Positions 1 to 6,767 of a stretch of 35,443 bases of DNA are shown here, one piece after another. The notes under the pieces are model-generated. The model saw only the letters and a program-made list of their open reading frames with translations, did not search any database and had not been told where the DNA came from. Each line of letters opens with the position of its first letter. Within the stretch, counting starts at the first letter, position 1. The position numbers and the translations under genes were made by a program. This DNA is from CAYZSU01 sp964480565 (GTDB lineage Bacteria > UBA10199 > 2-02-FULL-44-16 > JAAZCA01), in contig CAYZSU010000019.1 in assembly GCA_964480565.1 (NCBI GenBank), positions 1-35,443 of the forward strand. The letters run 5' to 3'.

Positions 1-66
1 TAATAGAGGTTAGGCAATCTGGACATTTTTGAACAACCCCACCAATTGCTATTTTTCACCAGTCCC
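1..66 (-). repeat. Partial copy (A) of the dispersed structured repeat
   Basis: Read on the minus strand this begins with GGGACTGGTGAAAAATAGCA and continues into GTTGTTCAAAAATG, the same left flank and left inverted-repeat arm seen at 5811 and 34782. The rest of the copy lies beyond base 1, so this is a truncated view. The spacer up to 167 shows no gene and nothing else I can name. Confidence 0.7.
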
Positions 67-167
67 ATTATAAAAAAACGACTATTTATGAGGTTTTTAA
101 TTGATGTCAAAGTCTTGATCAACTTGCCCATTTTCTTTCACAAGCAAACAAATCGTCACATCGCTAA

Positions 168-260
168 ACAGAAAATTTAATGAGATCACATATTAGGAGT
201 ATGGTACTGAATTGAATTTGCTGACCAGCTTGCAAAAATAGGCGTTCCCAAGGGACTCCC
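168..260 (+). repeat. Degenerate copy (B) of the dispersed structured repeat
   Basis: The stretch aligns by eye with the inner and right half of the copy at 34782-34934: an ACAGAAAATTTAATGA arm, a variable centre, a GAATTGAATTTG arm, then GGCGTT and a final ACTCCC. The central hairpin is only partly preserved. The remaining bases between 1 and 385 contain no supported gene. Confidence 0.6.
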
Positions 261-288
261 TGAAATATACTCAAATCAATATTCATCC

Positions 289-301
289 CAGTGCCAGGCA
301 C
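289..301. repeat. GTGCCAGGCAC palindrome, single copy
   Basis: The 13-mer CAGTGCCAGGCAC contains the 11-base palindrome GTGCC-A-GGCAC. The same core occurs twice, in inverted arrangement, at 5726-5740 and 5791-5805. Here it sits about 30 bases from a copy of the dispersed repeat, as the other pair does. It is REP-like in appearance; its function is not known from the sequence. Confidence 0.55.
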
Positions 302-310
302 GAAAAAAAT

Positions 311-348
311 ACCTCAAAAAATGCCCCTGCATTGGCAGAGGCATTATA
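311..348 (-). terminator. Intrinsic terminator after recA
   Basis: An inverted repeat, ATGCCCCTGC at 321-330 and GCAGAGGCAT at 335-344, forms a 10-bp stem with one mismatch and a 4-base loop. On the minus strand it is followed at once by a T run (complement of 316-320). It lies about 40 bases past the recA stop codon, so it should end the pgpA-pncC-thpR-recA transcript. Confidence 0.75.
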
Positions 349-385
349 TGTTTTTACTTTCTGTAAAATGACTATCTATTTTGCA

Positions 386-1474
386 TTATTTTTTGACAGG
401 CATGTTTTTTTTATCCGTAGATGGGGATGTATTTTTTTCTACTTTATCCGTAGCGACACTCGCCCCAATACCATAATGCTCAAAAATTGATTTTTCTAGA
501 CGAGCCAACATCGCTAAATTTTCTTTTAAGTATATTTTTGCATTTTCACGACCCTGACCAATGCGCTCTTCACCACAGGAATACCATGCCCCACTTTTAT
601 CTACAAAACCTAGATTGGTTGCAATATCTAATATATCCCCTTCCTTAGATACGCCTTCACCGTACATAATATCAAATTCCGCTGTTTTAAATGGTGGCGC
701 GACTTTATTTTTAACTACCTTTACACGTGTACGGGATCCAACCATCTCCTCACCCTTTTTAATTGCTGCAATACGACGAATATCCAGTCGTACAGAGGAG
801 TAGAACTTCAACGCATTTCCACCTGTCGTTGTTTCCGGATTCCCAAACATCACACCGATTTTCATACGAATTTGATTGATAAACACAACCATTGTCCGAG
901 ATTTATTAATTGTAGCTGTTAGCTTACGCAGCGCCTGACTCATAAGCCTTGCCTGTGCACCCATTTGGTGATCACCCATATCGCCATCTAACTCTGCGCG
1001 AGGAACAAGTGCAGCCACAGAGTCTATGACCAATATACCCACTGCGCCAGATCTCACCAATGTATCTGCAATTTCTAATGCTTGCTCACCGCTATCTGGC
1101 TGACTAATCAATAAATCCTCTGTACGCACGCCCAATTTACGCGCATACTCAATATCCAATGCATGCTCTGCATCCACATATGCAGCCACATGCCCTTTGG
1201 CTTGCGCAGAAGCAACCACTTGAAGCGCCATTGTAGTTTTACCGGATGATTCTGGGCCATAGATTTCAACCACACGACCGCGTGGAAGGCCACCAATACC
1301 TAAAGCAATATCCAATGATAATGATCCAGTTGAAAAAGTTTCAATACCAGAGAAAAGGTTTTCTTCCTTTCCCAGACGCATAATGGCCCCTTTTCCAAAC
1401 TGTTTTTCTATACTTGCGACTGCGAGACCGATGGCTTTCTCTCGCTGATCTTGCCCTGAAACTTGCATATTCAT
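386..1474 (-). CDS. recA: Recombinase RecA
   Basis: RecA forms ATP-dependent filaments on single-stranded DNA, catalyses strand exchange in homologous recombination, and triggers LexA self-cleavage. The 362-residue protein has the normal family length. It has Walker A GPESSGKT at residues 73-80, the segment LVIDSVAALVPRAELDGDMG and the loop-2 region around FGNPETTTGGNALKFY. The C-terminus is a charged, lysine-rich tail as in other RecA proteins. An excellent ribosome binding site, AAGGAGATAATAG, lies directly before the ATG at 1474 and fixes the start. The gene is last in a pgpA-pncC-thpR-recA run, 24 bases after thpR. I see no obvious LexA box just upstream, so any SOS control would act at the operon promoter. 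Identification is certain. Confidence 0.98.
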   Translation of the reverse strand: MNMQVSGQDQREKAIGLAVASIEKQFGKGAIMRLGKEENLFSGIETFSTGSLSLDIALGIGGLPRGRVVEIYGPESSGKTTMALQVVASAQAKGHVAAYVDAEHALDIEYARKLGVRTEDLLISQPDSGEQALEIADTLVRSGAVGILVIDSVAALVPRAELDGDMGDHQMGAQARLMSQALRKLTATINKSRTMVVFINQIRMKIGVMFGNPETTTGGNALKFYSSVRLDIRRIAAIKKGEEMVGSRTRVKVVKNKVAPPFKTAEFDIMYGEGVSKEGDILDIATNLGFVDKSGAWYSCGEERIGQGRENAKIYLKENLAMLARLEKSIFEHYGIGASVATDKVEKNTSPSTDKKNMPVKK

Positions 1475-1498
1475 CTATTATCTCCTTTATATATTTTT

Positions 1499-2077
1499 TT
1501 ATTTTCCTAATTGAAATCGATTTAACTCCGTATACCTAGGTTCCTGTTCATCTAAATGGATTTGGTATAATACCAACTCATTAACGAGAACTGAACCATA
1601 GTCGCGTTCGCTCAATTTTTCAACCAATTGCATTAATGTGTTCGGATCTTTGAACTTTGACTTTGCGCGACCCAATGTTAAATGTAGGCGAAATTGGCGA
1701 GGATCATACTTAAATCCAAAGGCTTCAAAGGCCTCCTCTAACTTCGCATGCAAGCTCATCACCGCTTCTGTATCTCCCTGAAGCCCTGACCATAAAATTT
1801 TAGGATATCGCCAATTTGGAAAAACACCAATTCCTTGTCCAAACAGTGTAAATGGTTTTTGATGCCGTACTTCGCGCTGAATTGTATCTGACACCTTACC
1901 AGACAATAGTGATTCATCGACATTATCAAAAAATCGGAGAGTGCAATGCATTGATGATGGAGGTACCCAATGAATGCAATCTACTTTCGTAGATAATAAG
2001 GTGGCCATAGAGTGCAAATTCTTACGCATCTCCTTAGATACCTCAAATGCCAAAAATGATTTAATCTTCATTCTCAC
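1499..2077 (-). CDS. thpR: RNA 2',3'-cyclic 3'-phosphodiesterase (LigT/ThpR family)
   Basis: This is a member of the two-histidine (2H) phosphoesterase superfamily, which opens 2',3'-cyclic phosphates at RNA ends and was originally named 2'-5' RNA ligase. Both signature motifs are present: HCTLRF near residue 46 and HLTLGRAK near residue 132. Together they supply the two catalytic histidines. At 192 residues the length is normal. A GAGGTGAG sequence precedes two close ATG codons (2077 and 2071); the second, giving MKIKSFLAFEV, matches the usual family start better. The gene sits between pncC and recA with short gaps, so it is probably co-transcribed with them. The physiological substrate in bacteria is not settled. 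Confidence 0.92.
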   Translation of the reverse strand: MRMKIKSFLAFEVSKEMRKNLHSMATLLSTKVDCIHWVPPSSMHCTLRFFDNVDESLLSGKVSDTIQREVRHQKPFTLFGQGIGVFPNWRYPKILWSGLQGDTEAVMSLHAKLEEAFEAFGFKYDPRQFRLHLTLGRAKSKFKDPNTLMQLVEKLSERDYGSVLVNELVLYQIHLDEQEPRYTELNRFQLGK

Positions 2078-2127
2078 CTCAATTATTTCTCATTATTACC
2101 GTTCACTTTTCAAGTATATGTTGTCGT

Positions 2128-2691
2128 TTATTTTTCTTTACATACACACTGATCAAAACCAACTAATAAATACTGCCGCACGATATCCAGTGCGGTTGCA
2201 ACAACTATACGTTTAAACTGAATTCTATTTTGAATAAAACAATATGAAAACGCATGAACTCCCTCTGCAGTACAAATCCCAATAAATACGGTTCCAATAG
2301 GTTTTTCAGAGCATCCCCCACCAGGGCCCGCAATACCTGTAATGGATATTCCAATATCCGACCCACTGTTGCGATAGACCCCTTGAGCCATTGCAATTGC
2401 AGTTTCCATAGATACCGCGCCATGAACACGAAGCGTATCTTCCCTAACACCCAAAAGTTTTTGCTTGGATTGATTGCTATAAGTAACCACTGCACTATTA
2501 AAATAATCGCTTGCGCCTGGAACATTGGTAATTGTATCTGCCATTAATCCACCTGTACATGACTCTGCAACAGAAATTGACTTGCCTTCTTTATTGAGCA
2601 GATCTCCCACTACTTGTGCAAGTTCACATCCAATAACTTCCACATTATTTTTTTTATTTTTTATGAACATAGTGATAGTGATTGCACTCAA
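2128..2691 (-). CDS. pncC: CinA C-terminal family nicotinamide-nucleotide amidase
   Basis: The protein corresponds to the stand-alone C-terminal domain of CinA. The family deamidates nicotinamide mononucleotide to nicotinate mononucleotide for NAD recycling. Family motifs are clear: SVAESCTGGLMAD near residue 40, VVTYSNQSKQKLLGV in the middle, and ITGIAGPGGG with KPIGTVFIG in the second half. The frame opens with a TTG at 2691 (MSAITIT...), but an in-frame ATG at 2670 (MFIKNKKN) is a plausible start; neither has a strong ribosome binding site. It is followed 50 bases later by thpR and preceded by pgpA. A stand-alone CinA domain upstream of recA is a common arrangement in bacteria. Confidence 0.92.
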   Translation of the reverse strand: MSAITITMFIKNKKNNVEVIGCELAQVVGDLLNKEGKSISVAESCTGGLMADTITNVPGASDYFNSAVVTYSNQSKQKLLGVREDTLRVHGAVSMETAIAMAQGVYRNSGSDIGISITGIAGPGGGCSEKPIGTVFIGICTAEGVHAFSYCFIQNRIQFKRIVVATALDIVRQYLLVGFDQCVCKEK

Positions 2692-2746
2692 TTATAATTT
2701 TTTTTGAGCGACTAATAGTATTACTTTAAGAAGAAACAGAGTAAAT

Positions 2747-3205
2747 CTAAATATACAACACAAAATATATAATACCTGTTAATATAATATTTGCATATAC
2801 ACCTGCTAATAAATCATCCAAAACAATGCCAATGCCACCTTTGATTTTTTCATCAATCTGACGAATTGGAAATGGTTTCACAATATCGAAGAATCGAAAT
2901 AATATAAAACCAGTAACAATAATCCATGCCTTGGGCGGATGAAAACTAAGTGCCACCCACAAACCAACAATCTCATCGATTACAACATGTGACGGATCGC
3001 TTGTCTGATAAATTGATATGGCGTGATCAGACACCCAAATGGCAATTGCAATCCATGTTATTAATGTAACCACCCATGGTAATGTGGATAAATTTCCCAA
3101 CCATATAAACAAAATAGCAGCCAACAGACTACCCCAAGTACCTGGTGCTGCAGGTAAGTGCCCCGTATAACATCCCGAGGCAATAATTTTATAAAATAGA
3201 CGCAT
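2747..3205 (-). CDS. pgpA: Phosphatidylglycerophosphatase A
   Basis: PgpA is an inner-membrane enzyme that dephosphorylates phosphatidylglycerol phosphate, the last step of phosphatidylglycerol synthesis. The 152-residue sequence has the family's N-terminal signature GHLPAAPGTWGSLLAA, the acidic DEIVGLW motif near residue 72 and LDDLLAGVYANI near the C-terminus. It also has several hydrophobic segments consistent with a polytopic membrane protein. Length is normal. It is the first gene of a run leading to pncC, thpR and recA. The 130 bases upstream, up to the hpt stop codon, hold a deleted copy of the dispersed repeat and must also contain any promoter. Confidence 0.93.
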   Translation of the reverse strand: MRLFYKIIASGCYTGHLPAAPGTWGSLLAAILFIWLGNLSTLPWVVTLITWIAIAIWVSDHAISIYQTSDPSHVVIDEIVGLWVALSFHPPKAWIIVTGFILFRFFDIVKPFPIRQIDEKIKGGIGIVLDDLLAGVYANIILTGIIYFVLYI

Positions 3206-3223
3206 AGTGTGCGTGAACTAACA

Positions 3224-3334
3224 CTGTGAAAAAAAAAATTCAATGGAATTTGTAATAAGGGGGTTGTTTTAAAAAACTGTACCTGAATTGGGTTTGCTGG
3301 ACAACGCCTCAGATGAACGTTTGATAGCACTCCC
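3224..3334 (+). repeat. Internally deleted copy (C) of the dispersed structured repeat
   Basis: Its left part (TGTGAAAAA, then GGGTTGTTTTAAAAAACTG) matches the left flank and arm of the family. Its right part (GAATTGGGTTTGCTGGACAAC, then a final CACTCCC) matches the right half. The central hairpin present in the full copies is missing. The copy abuts the hpt stop codon and lies in the promoter region of pgpA. Confidence 0.55.
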
Positions 3335-3335
3335 T

Positions 3336-3866
3336 TTATGCAAAGGCACCCACATAAGGCAATGATCGGTAAAGACCATTGGTATCTAATCCATACCCAA
3401 TCACAAATCGATCAGGCACTTCAAAACCCAAGTAATCGATCAATTTACGAGAATCTGTATGCATTTCTTTATATAGTAAACTCACGACATTTAATGACTT
3501 GGCTTGTTTATTTTCCAAGTAGTTTAATAAATACCGTAATGTCCGACCAGAATCCACAATGTCTTCAATCAATAATACATGTTTTCCTTCAATAGACTGT
3601 GTTAAATCAAACTCCATACGCACAGACCCAGTACTACGATCATTTTTATAGCTAGATACACGCATAAAATCACAGCTTAATGGACGCTTAATCGCACGGA
3701 TTAAATCTGCCATAAACATAAAGGACCCTTTTAATACGCCAATCACTACTAAATCGCCATCCGGTATATCGACATCAATATCGGCACCTAGTTCAGCAAT
3801 ACGTTTTGAAATCTGCTCAGATGAAATCAAAATATCCACAGGTTTTGAATCAATTATAGTAGTCAT
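3336..3866 (-). CDS. hpt: Hypoxanthine (guanine) phosphoribosyltransferase
   Basis: This type I phosphoribosyltransferase salvages hypoxanthine and/or guanine to IMP or GMP using PRPP. The PRPP-binding loop is seen as VLLIEDIVDSGRTL, with the upstream GVLKGSFMFMADLIRAI segment and the C-terminal VIGYGLDTNGLYRSLPYVG typical of the family. The reading frame is open further upstream into pyrF, but the start chosen here (ATG at 3866, MTTIIDSKPVDIL) is preceded by AAGGAATAGGTG and gives the usual length of 176 residues. The gene follows pyrF by 16 bases and pyrE before that, making a small nucleotide-biosynthesis cluster. The exact base preference cannot be read from the sequence. Confidence 0.93.
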   Translation of the reverse strand: MTTIIDSKPVDILISSEQISKRIAELGADIDVDIPDGDLVVIGVLKGSFMFMADLIRAIKRPLSCDFMRVSSYKNDRSTGSVRMEFDLTQSIEGKHVLLIEDIVDSGRTLRYLLNYLENKQAKSLNVVSLLYKEMHTDSRKLIDYLGFEVPDRFVIGYGLDTNGLYRSLPYVGAFA

Positions 3867-3871
3867 ACACA

Positions 3872-3883
3872 CACCTATTCCTT
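3872..3883 (-). promoter_or_regulatory. Ribosome binding site that decides the hpt start
   Basis: AAGGAATAGGTG on the minus strand lies 5 bases before ATG 3866 and touches the pyrF stop codon. It supports the short 176-residue hpt product over the longer open frame that would overlap pyrF. Confidence 0.6.
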
Positions 3884-4593
3884 TATGATTGTAATTGTTG
3901 AATTTGTTTACACAACTCATGCATTGCATGTTTTTGATCATCTGCCGCATAAATACCACGACCGACAATTGCATGAAAATCCGCATTGCTTGCCGTCGCA
4001 GTTGTCGCAATGGATCCACCTTGTGCTAAAAACCCTGGCGAGAAGAACCTAGGGCGCTCAACATATGGGGCAATTAACTCAAATATACTTGCAACGGCTT
4101 CCGGATTATTGCCTGGCACCACATAATCAGTAACACCCATTTTTGCAGCATTCGTATACATCTCAGCAATAGCATCATCTGCTAAGTAACCGCCCTGGCT
4201 ACGGATATATGCCGCATGTGTCATACGACCACCGACAATAACATGTAAGTCACAATCCCTTGCGGCTTGAATCCAAGATTCTTGGGTCCTAGGACCTGCC
4301 TGGGGGAAAAAAATCACAGAATCAATGCCTGCATCCTTGCATGTTCGACAAAATGCATGACCTGTTTCAGGGATATCCGTACCTGCTTTTTGATGGTCAT
4401 AAATAATAGGCTTATCCGTATATTTACGAATCATAGCAACGGCTTGTGGCAAACCAATACTTAAGCCCAATACAAATCCAAGTTTATAGGCGCTCACCTC
4501 TGGAAACATATGAGTATTGGCGATTAAAACATCAAAATCATTTGCACTAACATCACATGCAGGAATAATGCTATATGGCATTTTTATATGCAT
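3883..4593 (-). CDS. pyrF: Orotidine 5'-phosphate decarboxylase (OMPDC/HUMPS family), variant catalytic motif
   Basis: OMPDC decarboxylates OMP to UMP, the final step of pyrimidine synthesis. The 236-residue TIM-barrel protein shows a strand-1 aspartate (PACDVS, D14), a strand-2 lysine (AYKLGF, K38), a catalytic-type segment YDHQKAGTDIPETG (residues 65-78), and a phosphate-binding end including VVPGNNPEA and FHAIVGRGIYAADD. In common bacterial OMPDCs the catalytic tetrad segment reads D-x-K-x-x-D; here the spacing is D-x-x-K-x-x-x-D. Its position directly after a pyrE-like gene supports the OMPDC role over other members of the superfamily. Start alternatives are M1 and M5 (MPYSIIPA). The start lies 34 bases after the pyrE stop. 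Confidence 0.85.
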   Translation of the reverse strand: MHIKMPYSIIPACDVSANDFDVLIANTHMFPEVSAYKLGFVLGLSIGLPQAVAMIRKYTDKPIIYDHQKAGTDIPETGHAFCRTCKDAGIDSVIFFPQAGPRTQESWIQAARDCDLHVIVGGRMTHAAYIRSQGGYLADDAIAEMYTNAAKMGVTDYVVPGNNPEAVASIFELIAPYVERPRFFSPGFLAQGGSIATTATASNADFHAIVGRGIYAADDQKHAMHELCKQIQQLQS

Positions 4594-4627
4594 ATTTACC
4601 TCAATTTTCTTTTTATATTATGCGAAT

Positions 4628-5317
4628 TTATTCATCTAAATGCATAGGCATCACACCATATTTATCAAACTCTTCTTCAATGGCTTTCTGAATATCATGA
4701 CCAGGTTGCTTCTGCTGACATGCAATTGGCAAAAAATCATGTGCATGGCTCAAACACATATATGGCACGCCTTTGGATTCAATATATTCTTGAACACTTT
4801 GGCCATCATCGCGTATTTCATTGCGATTAGTTAATCCGATCGCGGCCATCACGGAAACATTTAAACTAGCAAGCTGATCTAGCGTTTGCCCCAAAGACAA
4901 ACCGGTTGTCGTCACATCCTCTAATACAATGATATTTCCTTCAGGTGCACCCACAAAGAAGCGATCTTTCGGATCGCCATGCGGTTTGGGCTTTGCACGG
5001 CCCATAGGCAATGAATACTTGCCAAGCATATAATCATCCTGCAATTTTGCCCACTCATGCGAACATAATACGCCCAACTTTGTGGCACCTTCTGGAACAC
5101 CATAGAATGCATCTGGAGTTAATTGATGCTCATGCACATAGGCAATCACAAATTGAATCAATCGATTCATCAAATACGCATCACCACTGATAGTGCGCCA
5201 GTTGACATACCAATTAGACATTCGGCCTGATTTTAATTGAATCGGATGTTTGAAAAAACCAACAATGCGATATTCGATTAAAAAGTCAATAAACGCATTT
5301 TGTTGAAAACAGCTCAT
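4628..5317 (-). CDS. pyrE: Orotate phosphoribosyltransferase-like protein
   Basis: The protein couples orotate to PRPP to make OMP in pyrimidine biosynthesis. The PRPP loop is visible as IIVLEDVTTTGLSLGQTL, and the N-terminal half has the orotate-enzyme style segment IQLKSGRMSNWYVNWR. pyrF follows immediately, consistent with the assignment. The frame is open upstream through a tRNA-Leu gene, but those codons (MAELVDARDLKSLE...) are simply tRNA sequence. The first sensible ATG is at 5317 (MSCFQQNAFIDF), giving 229 residues. It is only 4 bases after the tRNA 3' end and has no Shine-Dalgarno sequence, so after tRNA processing the message would be nearly leaderless. Confidence 0.88.
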   Translation of the reverse strand: MSCFQQNAFIDFLIEYRIVGFFKHPIQLKSGRMSNWYVNWRTISGDAYLMNRLIQFVIAYVHEHQLTPDAFYGVPEGATKLGVLCSHEWAKLQDDYMLGKYSLPMGRAKPKPHGDPKDRFFVGAPEGNIIVLEDVTTTGLSLGQTLDQLASLNVSVMAAIGLTNRNEIRDDGQSVQEYIESKGVPYMCLSHAHDFLPIACQQKQPGHDIQKAIEEEFDKYGVMPMHLDE

Positions 5318-5321
5318 ATTG

Positions 5322-5407
5322 TGCCCGGGGCCGGAATCGAACCGGCACGAGAAGTGAATCTCAAGGGATTTTAAGTCCCTGGCGTCTACCAATTCCGCCA
5401 CCCGGGC
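5322..5407 (-). tRNA. tRNA-Leu (anticodon TAA)
   Basis: The 86-base gene has a perfect 7-bp acceptor stem (GCCCGGG with CCCGGGC), the D-arm text GGCGGAATTGGTAGACGC and an anticodon stem-loop GGGACTTAAAATCCC with TAA. It also has a long variable arm typical of leucine tRNAs and the T-loop GGTTCGATTCC. The discriminator is A. CCA is not encoded (CAA follows). It lies between tRNA-Cys and pyrE on the same strand, so it is probably cut out of a common precursor. Confidence 0.97.
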
Positions 5408-5431
5408 AAACGCAACTATTACTCTAACTTG

Positions 5432-5504
5432 AGGCGGCGATCGGAATCGAACCGATACCTAACGGTTTTGCAAACCGCTCCCTTAACCATTTGGGTACGC
5501 CGCC
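5432..5504 (-). tRNA. tRNA-Cys (anticodon GCA)
   Basis: The 73-base gene has the acceptor stem GGCGGCG with CGCCGCC, the anticodon loop TTGCAAA carrying GCA, the T-arm TCGGTTCGATTCCGA and a U discriminator as expected for cysteine tRNA. CCA is not encoded. It is the first gene of the tRNA-Cys, tRNA-Leu, pyrE, pyrF, hpt run. A TTGACT and a TATGAT lie upstream (within 5517-5544), but their 12-base spacing is too short for a standard promoter. Confidence 0.97.
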
Positions 5505-5583
5505 AAAATGTTGAACATCGCTATCATAGGCAAAAAAGGGAGTCAAGTTGGAATCAGTTTTTTTAAACTTTATCTATTTTTAT

Positions 5584-5689
5584 GGGCGTTTCGTCGCCCC
5601 ACCACCACCGGCAAAAGCCGTTGGAACTTTCCCCATCTCGCTTACTTTGCAAGCTGGTTAGATTCCACTGGCTTGCGTGTGGGAATCTA
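5584..5689. other. Structured intergenic segment: two hairpins and a potential H-type pseudoknot
   Basis: Perfect short inverted repeats lie in a row. GGGCG 5584-5588 pairs with CGCCC 5595-5599. CGGC 5609-5612 pairs with GCCG 5617-5620 around an AAAA loop. Then GCAAGC 5649-5654 pairs with GCTTGC 5671-5676, interlocked with TAGATTCC 5659-5666 pairing with GGAATCTA 5682-5689. The last two cross, as in an H-type pseudoknot. I do not recognise a known RNA family. The 62-codon plus-strand open frame covering it has no features of a protein. Strand and function are unknown. Confidence 0.35.
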
Positions 5690-5725
5690 TATATGAAAAT
5701 TGATAAGACTCCCATGTATTAGTTT

Positions 5726-5805
5726 CGGTGCCAGGCACTGAATAGTATCATATAATTCAAGTAGTTACAAAATTTTACATTTTAGCATCCCAGTGCCTGG
5801 CACCG
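5726..5805. repeat. Inverted pair of GTGCCAGGCAC palindromes
   Basis: CGGTGCCAGGCACTG (5726-5740) and CAGTGCCTGGCACCG (5791-5805) are exact reverse complements over 15 bases, separated by 50 bases, and each contains the palindrome GTGCC-N-GGCAC. The layout resembles paired REP elements. It ends 5 bases before a full copy of the dispersed repeat. A single related copy is at 289-301. Confidence 0.65.
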
Positions 5806-5810
5806 GATAA

Positions 5811-5966
5811 TGGAACTGGTGAAAAATAGACAATTCGTGGGGTTGTTCAAAAATGCCCAGGCTCTAGGCGTCCGCAAACCTGTAACAGAAGGGTACATGC
5901 AAGTACGTGAGGACCCACGGGTGTAACGGAAAACACCGAAGATGGGCGTTTTTTAGGCAAACCCAT
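5811..5966 (+). repeat. Full-length copy (D) of the dispersed structured repeat
   Basis: It starts GGAACTGGTGAAAAATAGAC, then the left arm GTTGTTCAAAAATGCCC, a central region, ACACCGAAGATGGGCG, and the right arm ending in AAACCCA. The arms are inverted repeats. The centre holds a hairpin around GTACATGCAAGTACGTG. It aligns end to end with 34782-34934 despite different stem bases. It lies upstream of ruvA. Confidence 0.7.
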
Positions 5967-5975
5967 AATCAGTAA

Positions 5976-6068
5976 GATTGTTCAAGAAATATTCAAATTC
6001 TAGCTACTTCGCAAAACCGCTGGATACCGCAAACCACACAGACGCTAGACGTTTTTGAACACTCCCAT
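5976..6068 (+). repeat. Shortened copy (E) of the dispersed structured repeat
   Basis: Directly after copy D, TTGTTCAA near the left end and GACGTTTTTGAACACTCCCA at the right end form a terminal inverted repeat enclosing TTCTAGC and GCTAGAC arms. The inside is unlike the full copies, suggesting deletion or divergence. With copy D it makes a tandem pair ahead of ruvA. The remaining ruvA leader (6069-6173) may hold a promoter (ATGACT, 17 bases, TAAATT), which is weak. Confidence 0.5.
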
Positions 6069-6173
6069 GCTTGACAATAAAGATTCATATGACTAGAGAC
6101 ATTGCCTTGTCTAAATTAATATAGCTACTTAAATGGAATTTCCCTGAGAATGAACAATCCAAATGGATATAAT

Positions 6174-6767
6174 ATGATCTCACGATTACACGGCACATTA
6201 ATTGAAAAGGAACGGCATCATTGTATTATTGATATACAAGGACTGGGATATGCAGTTGCCATTTCAATGAACACATATAATGCATTACCAGACCCAGGCC
6301 AACATTGCCTACTCATGATTCACACCTATGTACGTGAAGATCAAATCACATTGTATGGTTTTTCAGATCCGCGCGAACGTATATTATTTATCCGTTTCAT
6401 CCATATATCCGGAATTGGACCAAAGGTTGCACTTGCCCTACTCTCAGGATCAAATGTCGATGAGCTGGCAAGTATTATTCAATCCGGTGATAGCGCGGCA
6501 CTTGCAAAAACACCTGGCATTGGCAAAAAAACAGCTGAACGTATTATTATCGAATTAAAAGATAAAATAGCAAAGGATATTATATTCTCTGATACACAAC
6601 ACGCACAATCACAGCGTCCTGACATCAACGATGCGATATCCGCTTTAATTAATTTAGGATATGCACGTAAATCTGTTGAAATTGCATTGCAGAACATACC
6701 TCAAGAAACATCAATGCCTATTGAAGACATGATTCGATATGGATTACGGGAGCTTAGCCAATCATGA
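6174..6767 (+). CDS. ruvA: Holliday junction branch migration protein RuvA
   Basis: RuvA binds four-way DNA junctions as a tetramer and loads the RuvB motors. The product begins MISRLHGTLIEKE, matching the common RuvA start. The open frame extends 8 codons upstream to 6150 (MNNPNGYN), but this is less likely. An OB-fold N-terminal domain is followed by helix-hairpin-helix motifs seen in FIHISGIGPKVALALLSG and LAKTPGIGKKTAERIIIELK. The C-terminal third (INDAISALINLGYARKSVEIAL) is the RuvB-contacting domain. From this start it has 197 residues, a normal length. Its stop overlaps the ruvB start by 4 bases (ATGA), so the two are translationally coupled. Confidence 0.95.
   Translation: MISRLHGTLIEKERHHCIIDIQGLGYAVAISMNTYNALPDPGQHCLLMIHTYVREDQITLYGFSDPRERILFIRFIHISGIGPKVALALLSGSNVDELASIIQSGDSAALAKTPGIGKKTAERIIIELKDKIAKDIIFSDTQHAQSQRPDINDAISALINLGYARKSVEIALQNIPQETSMPIEDMIRYGLRELSQS

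Noticed and set aside
5318..5401. Protein extension MAELVDARDLKSLE upstream of pyrE
   Set aside because: These codons are the tRNA-Leu gene read as protein, a common false start.
5508..5696. Plus-strand open frame of 62 codons in the intergenic region
   Set aside because: It runs across hairpins and the pseudoknot, with no ribosome binding site and no protein-like pattern.
5798..5815. Sigma-54 promoter starting at TGGCAC
   Set aside because: The TGGCAC is part of the inverted palindrome and the expected TTGC at the -12 position is absent. The other TGGCAC occurrences I checked also lack it.
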